From positions 112,688,501 to 112,752,500 of the forward strand of contig NC_091245.1 of NCBI RefSeq assembly GCF_042477335.2: a DNA stretch of 64,000 bases, written 5' to 3'. Positions within the stretch are counted from its first letter, which is position 1. Each line of letters starts with the position of its first letter. The position numbers and the translations under genes are program-made. The notes under the pieces are model-generated. The model was given only the letters and a program-made list of their open reading frames with translations, was not told the origin of the DNA and made no database searches. This DNA is from Ovis canadensis (taxonomy: Eukaryota; Chordata; Mammalia; Artiodactyla; Bovidae). Shown here piece after piece: positions 1 to 9,735 of the stretch.

Positions 1-569
1 CCATCGTGATTATCTGGGTCATGAAGATCTTTTTTGTATAGTTCTTCTGCGTATTCTTGTCATCTCTTCTTAATATCTTCTGCTTCTCTTAGGTCCATAC
101 CATTTTTGCCCTTTATTGAGCCCATCTTTGCATGAAATGTTCCCTTGGTATCTCTAATTTTTTTTGAAGAGATCTCTAGTCTTTCCCATTCTGTTCTTTT
201 CCTCTATTTCTTTGCATTGATCACTGAGGAAGGCTTTCTTATCTCTTCTTGCTATTCTTTGAAACTCTGCATTCAGATGCTTATATCTTTCCTTTTCTCC
301 TTTGCTTTTTGCTTCTCTTCTTTTCACAGCTATTTGTAAGGCCTCCCCAGGCAGCCATTTTGCTTTTTTGCATTTCTTTTCCATGGGGATGGTCTTGATC
401 CCTGTCTCCTTTACAATGTCACGAACCCCATTCCATGTTCATCAGGCACTCTATCTATAAGATCTAGGCCCTGAAATCTATTTCTCACTTCCACTGTATA
501 AATATAAGGGATTTGATTTATGTCATACCTGAATGGTCTAGCGGTTTTCCCTACTTTCTTCAATTTAAG
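1..569 (-). mobile_element. BovB LINE fragment, ORF2 region, runs off left edge
   Basis: The plus strand shows the antisense of BovB ORF2 between the endonuclease and reverse transcriptase regions. The minus-strand reading includes a peptide with the BovB-typical stretches AKSKGEKERYKHLNAEFQ and KKAFLSDQCKEIEEKNRMGK. The frame is broken before position 384. It abuts an LTR fragment at about 570. BovB is the ruminant LINE thought to derive from squamates by horizontal transfer (established knowledge). Confidence 0.9.
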
Positions 570-1005
570 AAAACCTGTTTCCCCTTAAGATCTACTTAGT
601 CTTAAGATAGTGATAAAGTTACATTTTTACATAGCAAGGACACAGTGATTTGTAACAAAGAAAGAGGAGTACAGTGATAAAACAAAATTCATTAACTCAA
701 AAAGTCTAGCATTGCTAACATCAAAACTACTATATTTCCTTTTCTACATTCCAATTACATTGATTAACATACTCCCAGGTGCCTAAGGATATGGAGGCCT
801 GGTGGCAATCAATGACTCAACAATGAGAAAAGCTCTATGCTAATTAAGACTTTTAAAATACTCCAAACTCTCTGTGCTGTTTATGGTTGAGAGGTAGTAA
901 ACAATCATGTGTGTAGTGGCAGGAGTGTGGATAATCCTGTCACAGAAGCTAGTCTGCCAGCAGAGAGATTTGACCTGAGACACCTTTGTCACGCCCAAGA
1001 GATTT
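570..1005 (-). mobile_element. ERV LTR U3 fragment
   Basis: This stretch is closely similar, in the same orientation, to 63,380-63,790. Shared landmarks are ttccccttaagatct, the block around gatagtgataaagttac, and gacctgagacacc. The right-hand copy is part of an LTR with a TATA box and primer-binding region, so this is read as a truncated U3 of the same family. Sequence from 1,005 to 1,241 is not assigned. Confidence 0.65.
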
Positions 1006-1241
1006 ATTATCTGGAGTCCTAAGTTAACTCCATTAGAGAGAGAGGTGGTGGGGGACAGCCCCCTGTAAAGTCAGAGGTGTAGATGAGAGCATAAAACTGT
1101 AATGTAGGCAGACTCTGGTTTTGGGGGTAGATGCTCAGGAACAGGGGGTCTCCTGAGGCTCGATCCCGCCTTTGCGTATGCCGAGCCTCCTTCCTCATGA
1201 CCTTTGCCATGGGCAGAGTTCCTCACGCTGGCTCCCAGCAC

Positions 1242-1606
1242 TGCCTCCAATCTTTCCCAGTGTTAGGGTTTTTTCCAATAAGTCAGCTCTTCATATCAGG
1301 TGGCCAAAATATTGGAGTTTCAGCTTCAGCATCAGTCCTTCCAATGAATATTCAGGACTGATTTCCTTTAGGATGGACTGGTTGGATCTCCTTGCAGTCC
1401 AAGGGACTCTCAAGAGTCTTCTCCAACACCACAGTTCAAAAGCATCAATTCTTCAGCCCTCAGCCTTCTTCACAGTCCAACTCTCACATCCATACATGAC
1501 TACTGGTAAAACCATAGCTTTGACTAGACAGATCTCTGTTGGCAAAGTAATGTTTCTGCTTTTTAATATGCTGTCTAGGTTGGTCATAACTTTTCTTCCA
1601 AGGACC
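1242..1606 (-). mobile_element. BovB LINE 3' region
   Basis: Antisense of the BovB reverse-transcriptase C-terminal and 3' region, recognised by similarity to the other copies in the window (for example 24,840-25,230 read in reverse). It sits in the SLAMF7 intron, ending about 50 bases before the acceptor of the next exon. Confidence 0.85.
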
Positions 1607-1654
1607 CAGGGTGTAGGTGATGATTTCTTTTGTTTGTTCTTTGTTTTCTAACAG

Positions 1655-1717
1655 AGAGTTATTCCAGAGGAAAACCCAGCAAATACCATCTATTCCATTT
1701 TGCACATACCCCCAAAG
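1655..1717 (+). CDS. SLAMF7: SLAMF7 penultimate coding exon (cytoplasmic tyrosine motif)
   Basis: A 63-base exon, phase 0 at both ends. It is preceded by a pyrimidine-rich tract ending in AG at 1,653-1,654 and followed by the donor GTAAGA. It encodes 21 residues, RVIPEENPANTIYSILHIPP plus K, which align with the tail of human SLAMF7 (CS1/CD319) around its membrane-distal motif (ILKEDPANTVYSTV). SLAMF7 is a two-Ig-domain receptor on NK, plasma and other lymphoid cells; this tyrosine recruits SH2 adaptors such as EAT-2 (family knowledge). The consensus is TxYxx(V/I); here the motif is TIYSIL, with Leu at the last position. The exon was missed by simple ORF calling because it is short and lacks a start codon. 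Upstream exons (signal, V, C2, membrane, first cytoplasmic) lie left of the window. Confidence 0.85.
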
Positions 1718-2540
1718 GTAAGAACCCTTAGGGTTGAGTTTCATCTTAGGTGTCTCATCCTCTTTTCTTATTCAAGATTACCTAAAATTTCTTGGGCCCC
1801 AGGGATCTCATTTTCCCTGGTACTAAAAGGCACCCAGTGTATCCCATTCCCGTTGCTTAAGTTTACAAGTATGTGGGGAAAAGGAGAGAATTGTGTTTTA
1901 GGAGTTGAAGTGGGGATAAAGTGGAACAAATAGAGTAGGAGAGAGTTTCCAGGTAGGAGTGATAGGGAAAATCAGCAGGATCCTGCCTGAGGGCATGGGA
2001 AAATGTCCACAGCTTAGCCTGTGCCGGGAGAAAGGGATGGCTGGGGAGACAACTCCAGCTTATTTTGAGTCACTTGTAAACTAGAGGCAGGAGAACATTC
2101 TTCTTCTTTTCCAAGATCTAGCTATGTTACATCTAGTTTACACCTCCCCCCACAGTCTAATTACTACCAACACAGTAAGTTTGTAAATCTTATTCCTACA
2201 GAGATCACGCTTGGTGGAAGCAGGGATACCTTCCTTTCTTGTCTTCAAACCAGATCAGAAAATTGAGGATGGGGCAAGCACTGTGCTTAGTAATAGGAAA
2301 GGTTGGTTTGGATAGAATGTTAGAAGGAAAGTTCAGTCCATTAAGAATTCAAGATAAACGTGGGTTACGCTTGAGGGATGGGTTTTCTAAGGTCAAAATG
2401 ATTAAACAGACGAGCAAGCACAGTGGGGAGGTTGGGTTGAGTACCCTTGGCAGTGAAGTGTCTGGGATGCTGGGGTCTCTTGGGAGGATCCAGAGCCCTG
2501 CTCCCTTACAGCGTTCTGCATCTTTATGTCTGCCCAACAG

Positions 2541-2612
2541 GTAACAGAACCCCACTCCCTGCCCATGTCATCAGATACACCAAGATCATGTACCTATAAC
2601 AAGGTCATCTGA
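2541..2612 (+). CDS. SLAMF7: SLAMF7 last coding exon
   Basis: The exon opens after the acceptor tgcccaacag (AG at 2,539-2,540) and continues in phase 0. It encodes VTEPHSLPMSSDTPRS then CTYNKVI and a TGA at 2,610-2,612. This matches the C-terminus of human SLAMF7, which has the pattern PHSLL...DTPR...YENVI followed by a stop. A terminal Tyr-x-x-Val-Ile is kept, here YNKVI. Both splice sites and the frame agree with the exon at 1,655-1,717, so the gene end appears functional. The intron between them is 823 bases and has no recognised repeat. Confidence 0.85.
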   Translation, partial: VTEPHSLPMSSDTPRSCTYNKVI

Positions 2613-2727
2613 ACAGACATGTGTTCCAAAGAAAATGACCAGAAGAATTCACTGACTGGACCAAAAACATCAAGAAAGAATGAAGAACTCTGACTTCCAG
2701 AATAAACTATACCTTATGCTCCTTCAG
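2613..2727 (+). other. SLAMF7: SLAMF7 3'UTR (short)
   Basis: The sequence following the SLAMF7 stop contains a canonical AATAAA at 2,701-2,706, about 90 bases after the stop. Cleavage would be expected about 15-25 bases later; the exact site is inferred. A SINE begins at about 2,747. Confidence 0.6.
2701..2706 (+). terminator. Polyadenylation signal AATAAA of SLAMF7
   Basis: A perfect AATAAA hexamer 89 bases after the SLAMF7 stop codon, followed by CT-rich sequence. It is the first such hexamer after the stop. Confidence 0.65.
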
Positions 2728-2746
2728 AGTTAAGAGTTCCTAATCT

Positions 2747-2863
2747 GGGAATTCCCATGTGGTCCAGTGGTTAGGACTCTGTGCTCTCACTGCTGAGGGC
2801 CCAGGTTCAATCCTTGGTTATGGTACTAAGATCCCACAAGCCATGGAGTGAGGAAAAAAAAAA
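2747..2863 (+). mobile_element. tRNA-derived cetartiodactyl SINE (CHR-type)
   Basis: Begins ggaattcccatgtggtccag with a tRNA-like head (an A-box-like tggtccagtggttagga and a B-box-like ggttcaatcc) and ends in an A-tract at 2,853-2,863. This is typical of CHR/tRNA-Glu SINEs of cetartiodactyls. Confidence 0.8.
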
Positions 2864-3725
2864 GTCTCACATCCCTATCCACTGCTGACAAATCTCCCCA
2901 AACCCTAAATCTGACCCTGGAAATTTGACTAGGAATTTATTGGCCAACTCAAAGCAAGGGGCTTAGAAGCATCTCTGTTGAAATGTTAACACAGATTCAA
3001 ACAGCTCCCTTTCCAGGGCTTGGAGATGAGGAATACACCAAGTGCTTGGTTGCCAAGAGGGCAAGAACTTCAGGGTGGCCAGCCGACCTCAGCAACAGAA
3101 GCAGAAGACAGCAGTTGAAGGGATTGATTTACTGACTCATCAGTGACATGCTGACCTCACAAGTGCTGTGCTGAGCACACAGTGATTTTGGTCAGACATG
3201 CTCTCTGCTATCCTGAAACTGACCCTTCAGGAACTACTTCCCTGGGCAGTGGCAGCAGGCCTGACCACAGATTTCTGAAACCCAGAGGGTCAAGAGTGGA
3301 TACACAAGACTTGGGAGTCAAAGTGCACAAGGAGAGAAGCCAGGTGGAAGACAGTTTGGCTGACTGGAAACTCAGACAAGGAACATGCAGAGAGGGAAGG
3401 TTGCTTTTGGGTCTTTCTGGATACACAACTTGAATGGAAATGTTGGGAACAGATCTGAGATCCCAGGTCTGGGGGTGTGAAGTGTCTCCTTTATTTAAGG
3501 GAAAACAACTTCTGCATTGGGAAAGTGTAAAAATAAATGTAACTTACAAAAGAGGAAGGTCTATTCATTTTCAGAGCTTTTGCTATTTCTGTAAAAACAA
3601 TCAGCACAAAATAATCCTTATGCCAAAGAGTTCTGCTCCCCTTCATAGATGGGTCCTTTCTGAGACACCACACCCAGTGGAGTGATATTCACATGGTAAA
3701 TATTGTAAGTGATTGTATTTATTAC
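2864..3725. other. No gene recognised
   Basis: Between the SINE after SLAMF7 and the NCL retrocopy. Open frames at 3,182-3,433 (+) and 3,208-3,426 (-) overlap each other, have no splice or homology support, and are taken as chance. I see no clear repeat. Confidence 0.5.
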
Positions 3726-3739
3726 TATAATTACTTTTT
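3726..3739. repeat. Target-site duplication, left copy (NCL retrocopy)
   Basis: TATAATTACTTTTT is identical to 6,890-6,903. The T-run continues to 3,742 as the antisense poly(A) of the retrocopy. Confidence 0.85.
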
Positions 3740-3824
3740 TTTCAAAGTTCTAGGACTTTTAATTTGTCCCAAAATTGCTGAAGCAAAAATCATGATAAAA
3801 CATTCTGCTTTCCTTTACACCCCC

Positions 3825-3825
<1 letters not shown>

Positions 3826-3874
<49 letters not shown>
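3826..3874. repeat. (AC)n microsatellite
   Basis: About 24 uninterrupted AC units. It lies inside the 3'UTR part of the NCL retrocopy. Confidence 0.97.
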
Positions 3875-3877
<3 letters not shown>

Positions 3878-4902
3878 CTCCATAGGAAAAAAATGGTTTT
3901 GTACATGGGAAGAAACAATATAAATTCAAAACTTACAGATAAGGGTTAGCTCTATCACTCATCTCTTTTAAAAAGTTTATACGAATATCCAGTCAACACC
4001 AATAGGGTTATCTCCCTTGAAATGTTATCTATACGGACCTCCAAGCAGACCACAATGCTGTACACTGTCTTGGAATGTCCTCAGAAGGCTCTGTCATTGA
4101 TCAGATAACACAGTAAAAACCCGAGTCCTCTCTTTCCAATGGAATAGGGAGAGACAGGGATAGAAGAAACTATTCAAACTCGTCTTCTTTCCTTGTGGCT
4201 GTGGTCTCCTCCTCCTCCTCTGCCTCCTTGGAAGCCTCCTTGCCCTCCAAAGCCTCCCGGCCTCTGCCACCAAATCCATCTCAAACACCTCTGCCACCAG
4301 CTCGGCCTCCAAAGCCACATCTGCCTCCTTCTCGGCCACCAAAGCCACCTTCACCCTTAGGTTTTGCCCAGTCCAAAGTGACTTTGTTCCCATCGATTTC
4401 ACCATCTTCCATGGCCTCTTTGGCAGCTTCGGCATCTTCCTTGCTATTGAAGTCTACAAAACCAAACCCTTTGGAGGATCCAGTCTCCCAGTCAGTGACT
4501 ATCCTTGCTTGAATAGAGCCATCAAACAATCCCTTGAACGTCTCTTCTGTTTTTATCCTCAGAGAGACCTGTGACGAACAGAGTTCTAGATGGCTGTCTT
4601 CTTGCATTAGGTGATCCCCTGGGTCCTTGCAAGTCCAGTCTGATGGCTCTGCCCTCAATTTCCCTTTTATTACATGAATTTAAAGCTTCTTTAGCATCTT
4701 CAAATGAAGCAAATTCTATAAATGTATACCCTTTCGCTTTGCCATTTTGGTTCTGGGGCACCTTGATATGAGTTGCCTTCTCAAATACTTCCTGAAGAGT
4801 GTCTTCCATTGCACTAGAGGAGAGGTTGCTTAAAACCAGGGGTTTTGATTCACCACTCCAAGTGCTATTCTTTCCATCTCTATGGTCTTGACTTTGATCT
4901 TT

Positions 4903-5034
4903 CTTTCTTTTTTTTTTTTTACTATGTTCTATTTTATTTTATTTTAATATAAATTTATTTATTTTAATTGGAGGCTAATTACTTTACAATATTGTATTGG
5001 TTTTGCCATACATCAACATGAGTCCGCCTGGATC
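4903..5034 (-). mobile_element. L1 3' end inserted in NCL retrocopy
   Basis: Read on the minus strand: a ruminant L1 3' terminus (catgttgatgtatggcaaaa ... taattagcctccaattaaaa) followed by an A-rich tail (plus-strand T-run at about 4,909-4,920). It interrupts the nucleolin frame right after GTEIDG. Nucleolin resumes at the equivalent of QDHRDGKNSTW, so a short piece of NCL was lost. Confidence 0.85.
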
Positions 5035-6639
5035 ACCCATCTATCTCTGTTCCCTGCTTTTCTTCCAAGGTTTTTTCTGCATCACCTTCTGTCTTAAATG
5101 CAATATAAGCAATCCCTTTACTCTTTCCATCCTTGCTGACTAATCTGATCTCCACAGCATCTTCAAATACTTCTTTTAATTCATCCTGAGTAACTTTGTA
5201 AGGCAGATTTTTAGCCAAAAGCCTTCTTGCATCTCGATCTTTCTTACTGTCTTTTCCCTTTGGTTTTTCTAGTTTAATTTCATTGCCAAAGACTTTTAAA
5301 CCAGTGAGTTCCAAGGTTTTTTCCAGGTCTTCGGCAGATTCAAAATCCACTTAGCCAAACTTCCTAGACACACCAATTCTGACATCGACAACAGCAAGAT
5401 CATTTCTAACAAAAAGGCCACTGATACCCATTTTCAACTCAGGAGCAGATTTATTGAAGTTCAGGTTTCCAACAAAGAGATTGAAAGATGCAGTTGGTTC
5501 TGTGCCTTCCACTTTTTGTTTCTTGGCTTCAGGAGCTGCTTTTTGTTCCTTCTTTCCTTTTCCAGGTGCTTCTTTGACAGGCTCTTCTTCCTCTTCTTCC
5601 TCCTCTTCCTCTTCTTCCTCCTCATCCTTCTCCTCCTCTTCATTATCATCATCCTCTTCATCTTCAGCAGCGCTCTTGGCCTTCACAGGAACAGCTTTTA
5701 CTGGAGCTTTCTTTCCTTTGGCTGATACAATCTCCATAGGTTCTTCTTCAGAGTCATCTTCGTCTTCCTCCTCATCGTCATCTTCATCCTCATCATCCTC
5801 ATCATCTGTGGCAGGAGCAGCACCAAAAGCAGCAGCTGCCTTCCTCACGGCTGACTCATCCTCCTCTTCATCATCGTCGTCTTCCTCTTCACTGTCGTCT
5901 TCATCTTCATCACTGTCTTCGTTCTTCGCATTCTGGCCGTTCTTTGCTCCCTTGCCTGGGGCGGCTGCTCCCTTCTTACCAGAGGTGCTACCAATGCTAT
6001 GCTTTGCCTGGGGTGGCTCCCTTTTTGTCAGGTGTTACCACTGCTTTAGCAGGTGTAACTGCCTTCTTGGCTGGTGTAGCTGCTGCCTGTTTTGCAGAGG
6101 TGACAACTGCTTTCTTTGCCAGTGTGGCAACTGCAACCTTTTTTGTTGGGGAAAACATCATCTTCTTTGGGGGAGTTGTGGTAGCCTTCTTGCCTTTTTT
6201 CTGAGGGATAACAACCTCTTCTCCACTGCTCTCATCGTCTTCATCTTCTGACATTTCCTCATCTTCACTATCTTCTACCTCTTTCAGAGCAGAAGCCATT
6301 TTCTTGGAGTCACCTTGATTTTTACCAGCCTTTGCTTTGGATAAAAAGGCTACTCTCTTCTTGCTACGTTCTTTGAGCACACACGTTTTAAAAATGACAC
6401 CTCCAGCGAGAATTGAACCTCGCTTCACCATACCGTTTCTCAGTGAGGACTACAACTGGACCACTGTAACTGCCAACAATTCAAGGCCCTTCACGTGAGG
6501 AAAACCACCTCGGAAAAGCCTTTGAGGTAAATTGTGGCACCAAATCCCACCACCCTCATCTGAATTTAAAATAAGGCAGCTTTAGAAGAAGAAGGGAAAA
6601 AAAAAAAAAACACGTCTTAACCCGTAGTCTTCTATTAAG

Positions 6640-6889
6640 ACTTCCTTTCCCAGGTTACCAACCCCGCTCCTTTCAGCCCTGGAAGGTCCGCGTGGGAGAA
6701 GTCTCAGGCAGCCAGGGCGCGCAGCCCCGCGCAGAAAGCATGTGGCAGGGCCGCCTTCCGGAGCCCCCCTCCCGTCCGCCCACCTGGCTGGACCCGAGAC
6801 CAGGTGCACCGCCGCCCTCCGCCCCAGGGCCGGGTCCCTCCGCAGGCCGCCCACAAGGCGAAGCCCACGTCGGGGGCCACGCTCCTCTA
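6640..6889 (-). other. CpG-rich leader of the NCL retrocopy insertion
   Basis: About 250 GC-rich, CpG-rich bases inside the target-site duplications, at the 5' end of the retroposed RNA. It does not resemble the nucleolin 5'UTR as I know it. Alternatives are an alternative NCL first exon, a readthrough from an upstream promoter, or a chimeric template. Confidence 0.55.
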
Positions 6890-6903
6890 TATAATTACTT
6901 TTT
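6890..6903. repeat. Target-site duplication, right copy (NCL retrocopy)
   Basis: TATAATTACTTTTT followed by AAAG; exact match to 3,726-3,739. Confidence 0.85.
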
Positions 6904-8200
6904 AAAGATAAAATCAGCAAGTCTTGAGGAAGAGGCTTTTTTCTAATTCTCAGAAAGATTGGGGGTGCGGAACCTTCCTGGATAGGCCTCTTATCTTAAA
7001 TTCTTTTAGGCATCAGTGTTGTTCCTGAGTCACCAAAGTTTGAAGTAGAGGAAAGGTTTATTCATAAGACAGCCAAGTGAGGAGACAGGAGAACAAATCC
7101 CAAATCTACTTCTCCAAAGGTGAAGGGCTCAGGTAAGAAAGCAGGTGGCCTGAAGCATGAGGAATGTGGGGAAAGGTAATTAGAAATTTTAAAAAAAAGT
7201 GAGATAATAATCATTGTGCACTACAACTAAGATACAGGCTTCTTCATTGGATGCATGTTCTGAAAATGGCTGCATGAGCATGTTCCAAGGGTGGACTTTT
7301 GAACCCGCTAATGTTAAAATGTCACCAAGAGGACACTCATGCATGCCCAGTTGGAGAACCAGAGATCTTAATCAGTCTTAACTGGCTCAATCTCCAACTG
7401 AACAGATGACTCCAAGTTCCTAAAAAACAATTAGGGCAAACATTTTCTTTAGGCTACATGATGCTTGAAGGACACCGAAGTTTTTGTAAAGACAATTAAA
7501 ACAAGTTTGATCAGAAGACAAGTTACAGTTTAATAGACCTAACTGATGGCTAATCTCCTTAACTGATGACTAATTTTCAGCTTAAAATAATCTGCTCGGA
7601 TTCTGTCTTTAGTTAAATTTTTGATGCTTTATCCTCTGAGCTGCACTGTTCTCTCTCCCTCAGTCCAAAGTCAGGTGGGTCTTTAGGCAAGAGTGTGACT
7701 CCCCCATTATTCTAACTGGAAAAAAATACTACTTTACAGTATTCCCTAGACTGAGATGATAACCTTCAGGGTGTTTGCCTGACTCCGCTGGAGAAAATGT
7801 GTCATTGAGATTCCACTAGCATTTTACACCCACCTAACCCTCTCAACAAGTGAGTCTTCTTAGACGCCCCTCTCTTGCCACACTTTCCCACCCAACAATC
7901 CCTCACTAGGGCCAGTGACTTTCACATAAATTTTGTTCCATTGGCTCCTCATATGACGCCTATGAGGCAAGCTATTCTGGGGTATGTATTTTCAGTTTGC
8001 AGATGCTGACACTGAAATCAAGACAAACTAGGAGCCCTGCTAAAGTTCCACACTTCAGAGTGCAATCAAGGCTAGAACAAAAGCAAAGCCCTCTCCACCA
8101 CCTATTAGCCACTGCAGAGGAAGATGTGGCTCAAAGCTTGAGAAGGGTGAATCCCCCTCTTCCCAACTTTAGATGGAGGAAAGGATATAGCTTTGGAGAC
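6904..8200. other. No gene recognised; possible old LTR
   Basis: AT-rich intergenic DNA. 7,050-7,190 has an LTR-like look (ggtttattcataagacagcc, antisense), but I cannot name it. Near 7,535-7,580 a short motif recurs (ctaactgatggctaat, then taactgatgactaat). No convincing ORF. Confidence 0.4.
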
Positions 8201-8330
8201 AGGCAGGCTTGGGGTTGAGAACACTTACTAGCAGAACAACTCTCACCAAAGACTTGGGTTCCATGAGCCTCTAGTTTCTTATCTCTAAAACCCTTACAGG
8301 GCTTCCAGTGGTGAGGATTATATGAAACAA
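8200..8330 (+). repeat. Probable MIR SINE remnant
   Basis: The order acttactagc ... ttgggttcc ... agtttcttatctctaaaa ... ggattatatgaa follows the MIR core and 3' part, strongly diverged. Confidence 0.5.
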
Positions 8331-8479
8331 GCTCTTGGTCTGTAGTCAGATTCATATATGGTACTGATGCTTAGCAAAGACAATAGTACTTTTTTTTTTT
8401 TTTTAATGGTTAACTTCCCAAAAGTCAACTCAGGATAAGATAACAGAAGCATTAAAGTGGATACTCAGCCTTTAAAAGA

Positions 8480-9000
8480 GAGATGTCTATTGTAGGAGAG
8501 AAAAAAATTCTTCTTTTTATCTTCTAGGTTTATTGGCTGGAATAATTAGATCAATGGTAGAGAGTTACAAGACAGAAACAAATTTAACTTTATATGTATG
8601 GGAGACCCATAGGAATATGAGACTCAAAGGCAGTCAGGCAATTAAGGCTTATATACCATCCTAAGCTAATAAAAGAAATGGGGAGCTAGGACTTCATCAG
8701 GGTAGAAGACAGCTCACAGGAAGATAAGAAGAGCAAATATTTGGTTAGCAGATATTTGCCTGCTGTACAGACACATGTCTCAGACGAAAAAGCTGTCTTT
8801 GGTAATAACCCTCTTTCTGGTACAGACCACATTTCTAAATTACTTTAAGCAATTTTAAGGAGTGATAAAAAGTTTTTCCTGGATGGCAGGAACTTAGTTG
8901 ACTTTAGCGCAAAATAATTCACCTGCCAAAGTGGCACATTCTAAGGTGGCATATTCTAGACCCATTTACTGGCATTAAAACATGAATAGCTTAGGTGATA
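8480..9000 (-). mobile_element. Solo LTR-like remnant (ERV)
   Basis: Read on the minus strand, a TATA box (ggtatataagcc, plus 8,646-8,659) is followed about 115 bases later by AATAAA (plus tttatt at 8,529-8,534) and a T-rich end. That is the U3-R-U5 layout of an LTR. No internal ERV sequence is seen. U3 may extend to about 9,330. The family is not determined. Confidence 0.5.
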
Positions 9001-9559
9001 CAAACAAACACTTCATGAAGGGTACAGTCTCCATTTGGAGAACTGCAAATTGGGCAAGAGGCTGGACACTTTTTACAGGATAAAGAATGAAGAACAAGGA
9101 AACAGAAAATATCTGATTGGCTGGAGCCACATCATCAACCTTGTTTGGGGTGAGAAGACCCAAAGTTGGCTTGGCCTTTGGGGATTGGCTGACCAGATAC
9201 ACTGCATTTTTGATCAAGGGAAACATTTGGAGAGACACAAGTTATCTGAGTTTCACTTTGCTCACTTGACTCCCTAGGCTGAAGCAGCTCTATCTTGGAC
9301 CAAGAAATTTATTTTAATACTGACTTATAGCAAAAAGGGGCAGGAAGAGAGGGAGGAAATGGGAATTAATCTCTCTCCCTACCAAATGTTAAAATAACTT
9401 AAAAACAATGCTTCTTGAAGAAGTTGGATTGAGAGTTATCTCGTCTCAAAAAGGAATGTAAGGCTTACCTACAGAAACGTGTTATTTTGCCATGTGTGAT
9501 GGTGAAGTTTTGGAAAACACCTAAGAGTCTGACCACAAGGGAAAGATACATGAATTTTA

Positions 9560-9735
9560 CAGTAGGAATTAAGGAGTATAAACTAGAGAAAGAGGAACAA
9601 CGACAACAACAACAAAAACCCCAAAGTTAATAGAAGGAAAAGAAATCATAAAGATCAGAGCAGAAATAAATAAAATATAGACTAAAACACAATAGAAAAA
9701 AAATCAATGAAATTAAAAGATGGTTCTTTCAAATA
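9560..9735 (+). mobile_element. Older L1 ORF2 fragment, left part
   Basis: ORF2-like sequence (agaaatcataaagatcagag ... aaaagatggttctttcaaa) whose continuation is found at about 11,348. It was split by a younger L1. Confidence 0.65.

Larger units (their letters stand above)
3740..6889 (-). pseudogene. NCL: Nucleolin processed retrocopy (broken)
   Basis: An intronless copy of nucleolin mRNA. In order on the minus strand it has: the N-terminal start KAGKNQGDSKKM near 6,345; TPAKKA-type basic repeats; long Asp/Glu runs (5,900-5,580); RRM segments with RNP1-like KSKGIAYIAF, AKGYTFIEF and SKGFGFVDF; a degraded GGF/GR-rich tail near 4,300; and a 3'UTR ending in a short poly(A) at about 3,740. Functional NCL is a multi-exon nucleolar rRNA-processing protein of about 710 residues. 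Breaks include a stop and frameshift near 5,975-5,997, Tyr to TAA at 5,351-5,353 in RRM1, and an L1 tail at 4,903-5,034 replacing about a dozen residues. Both ends carry a 14-bp duplication with a TTTTT/AAAG nick, as expected for L1-driven retroposition. The first ~500 bases (6,889 to about 6,380) are not recognisably NCL. Confidence 0.93.

Noticed and set aside
4195-4512. 105-aa plus-strand proline/serine-rich ORF
   Set aside because: Shadow of the Gly/Arg-rich tail of the NCL retrocopy.
5454-6251. 265-aa plus-strand ORF rich in serine
   Set aside because: It is the antisense of the Asp/Glu-rich region of the NCL retrocopy (codons for D/E read as S/F/L on the opposite strand).
6385-6465. 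tRNA-like sequence on the minus strand (tggtccagttg, ggttcaattct, a 6-bp stem agcgag/ctcgct)
   Set aside because: Stem and loop sizes do not fit a tRNA (8-base T loop, no good acceptor or anticodon stem). It is kept only as an odd part of the NCL retrocopy leader.
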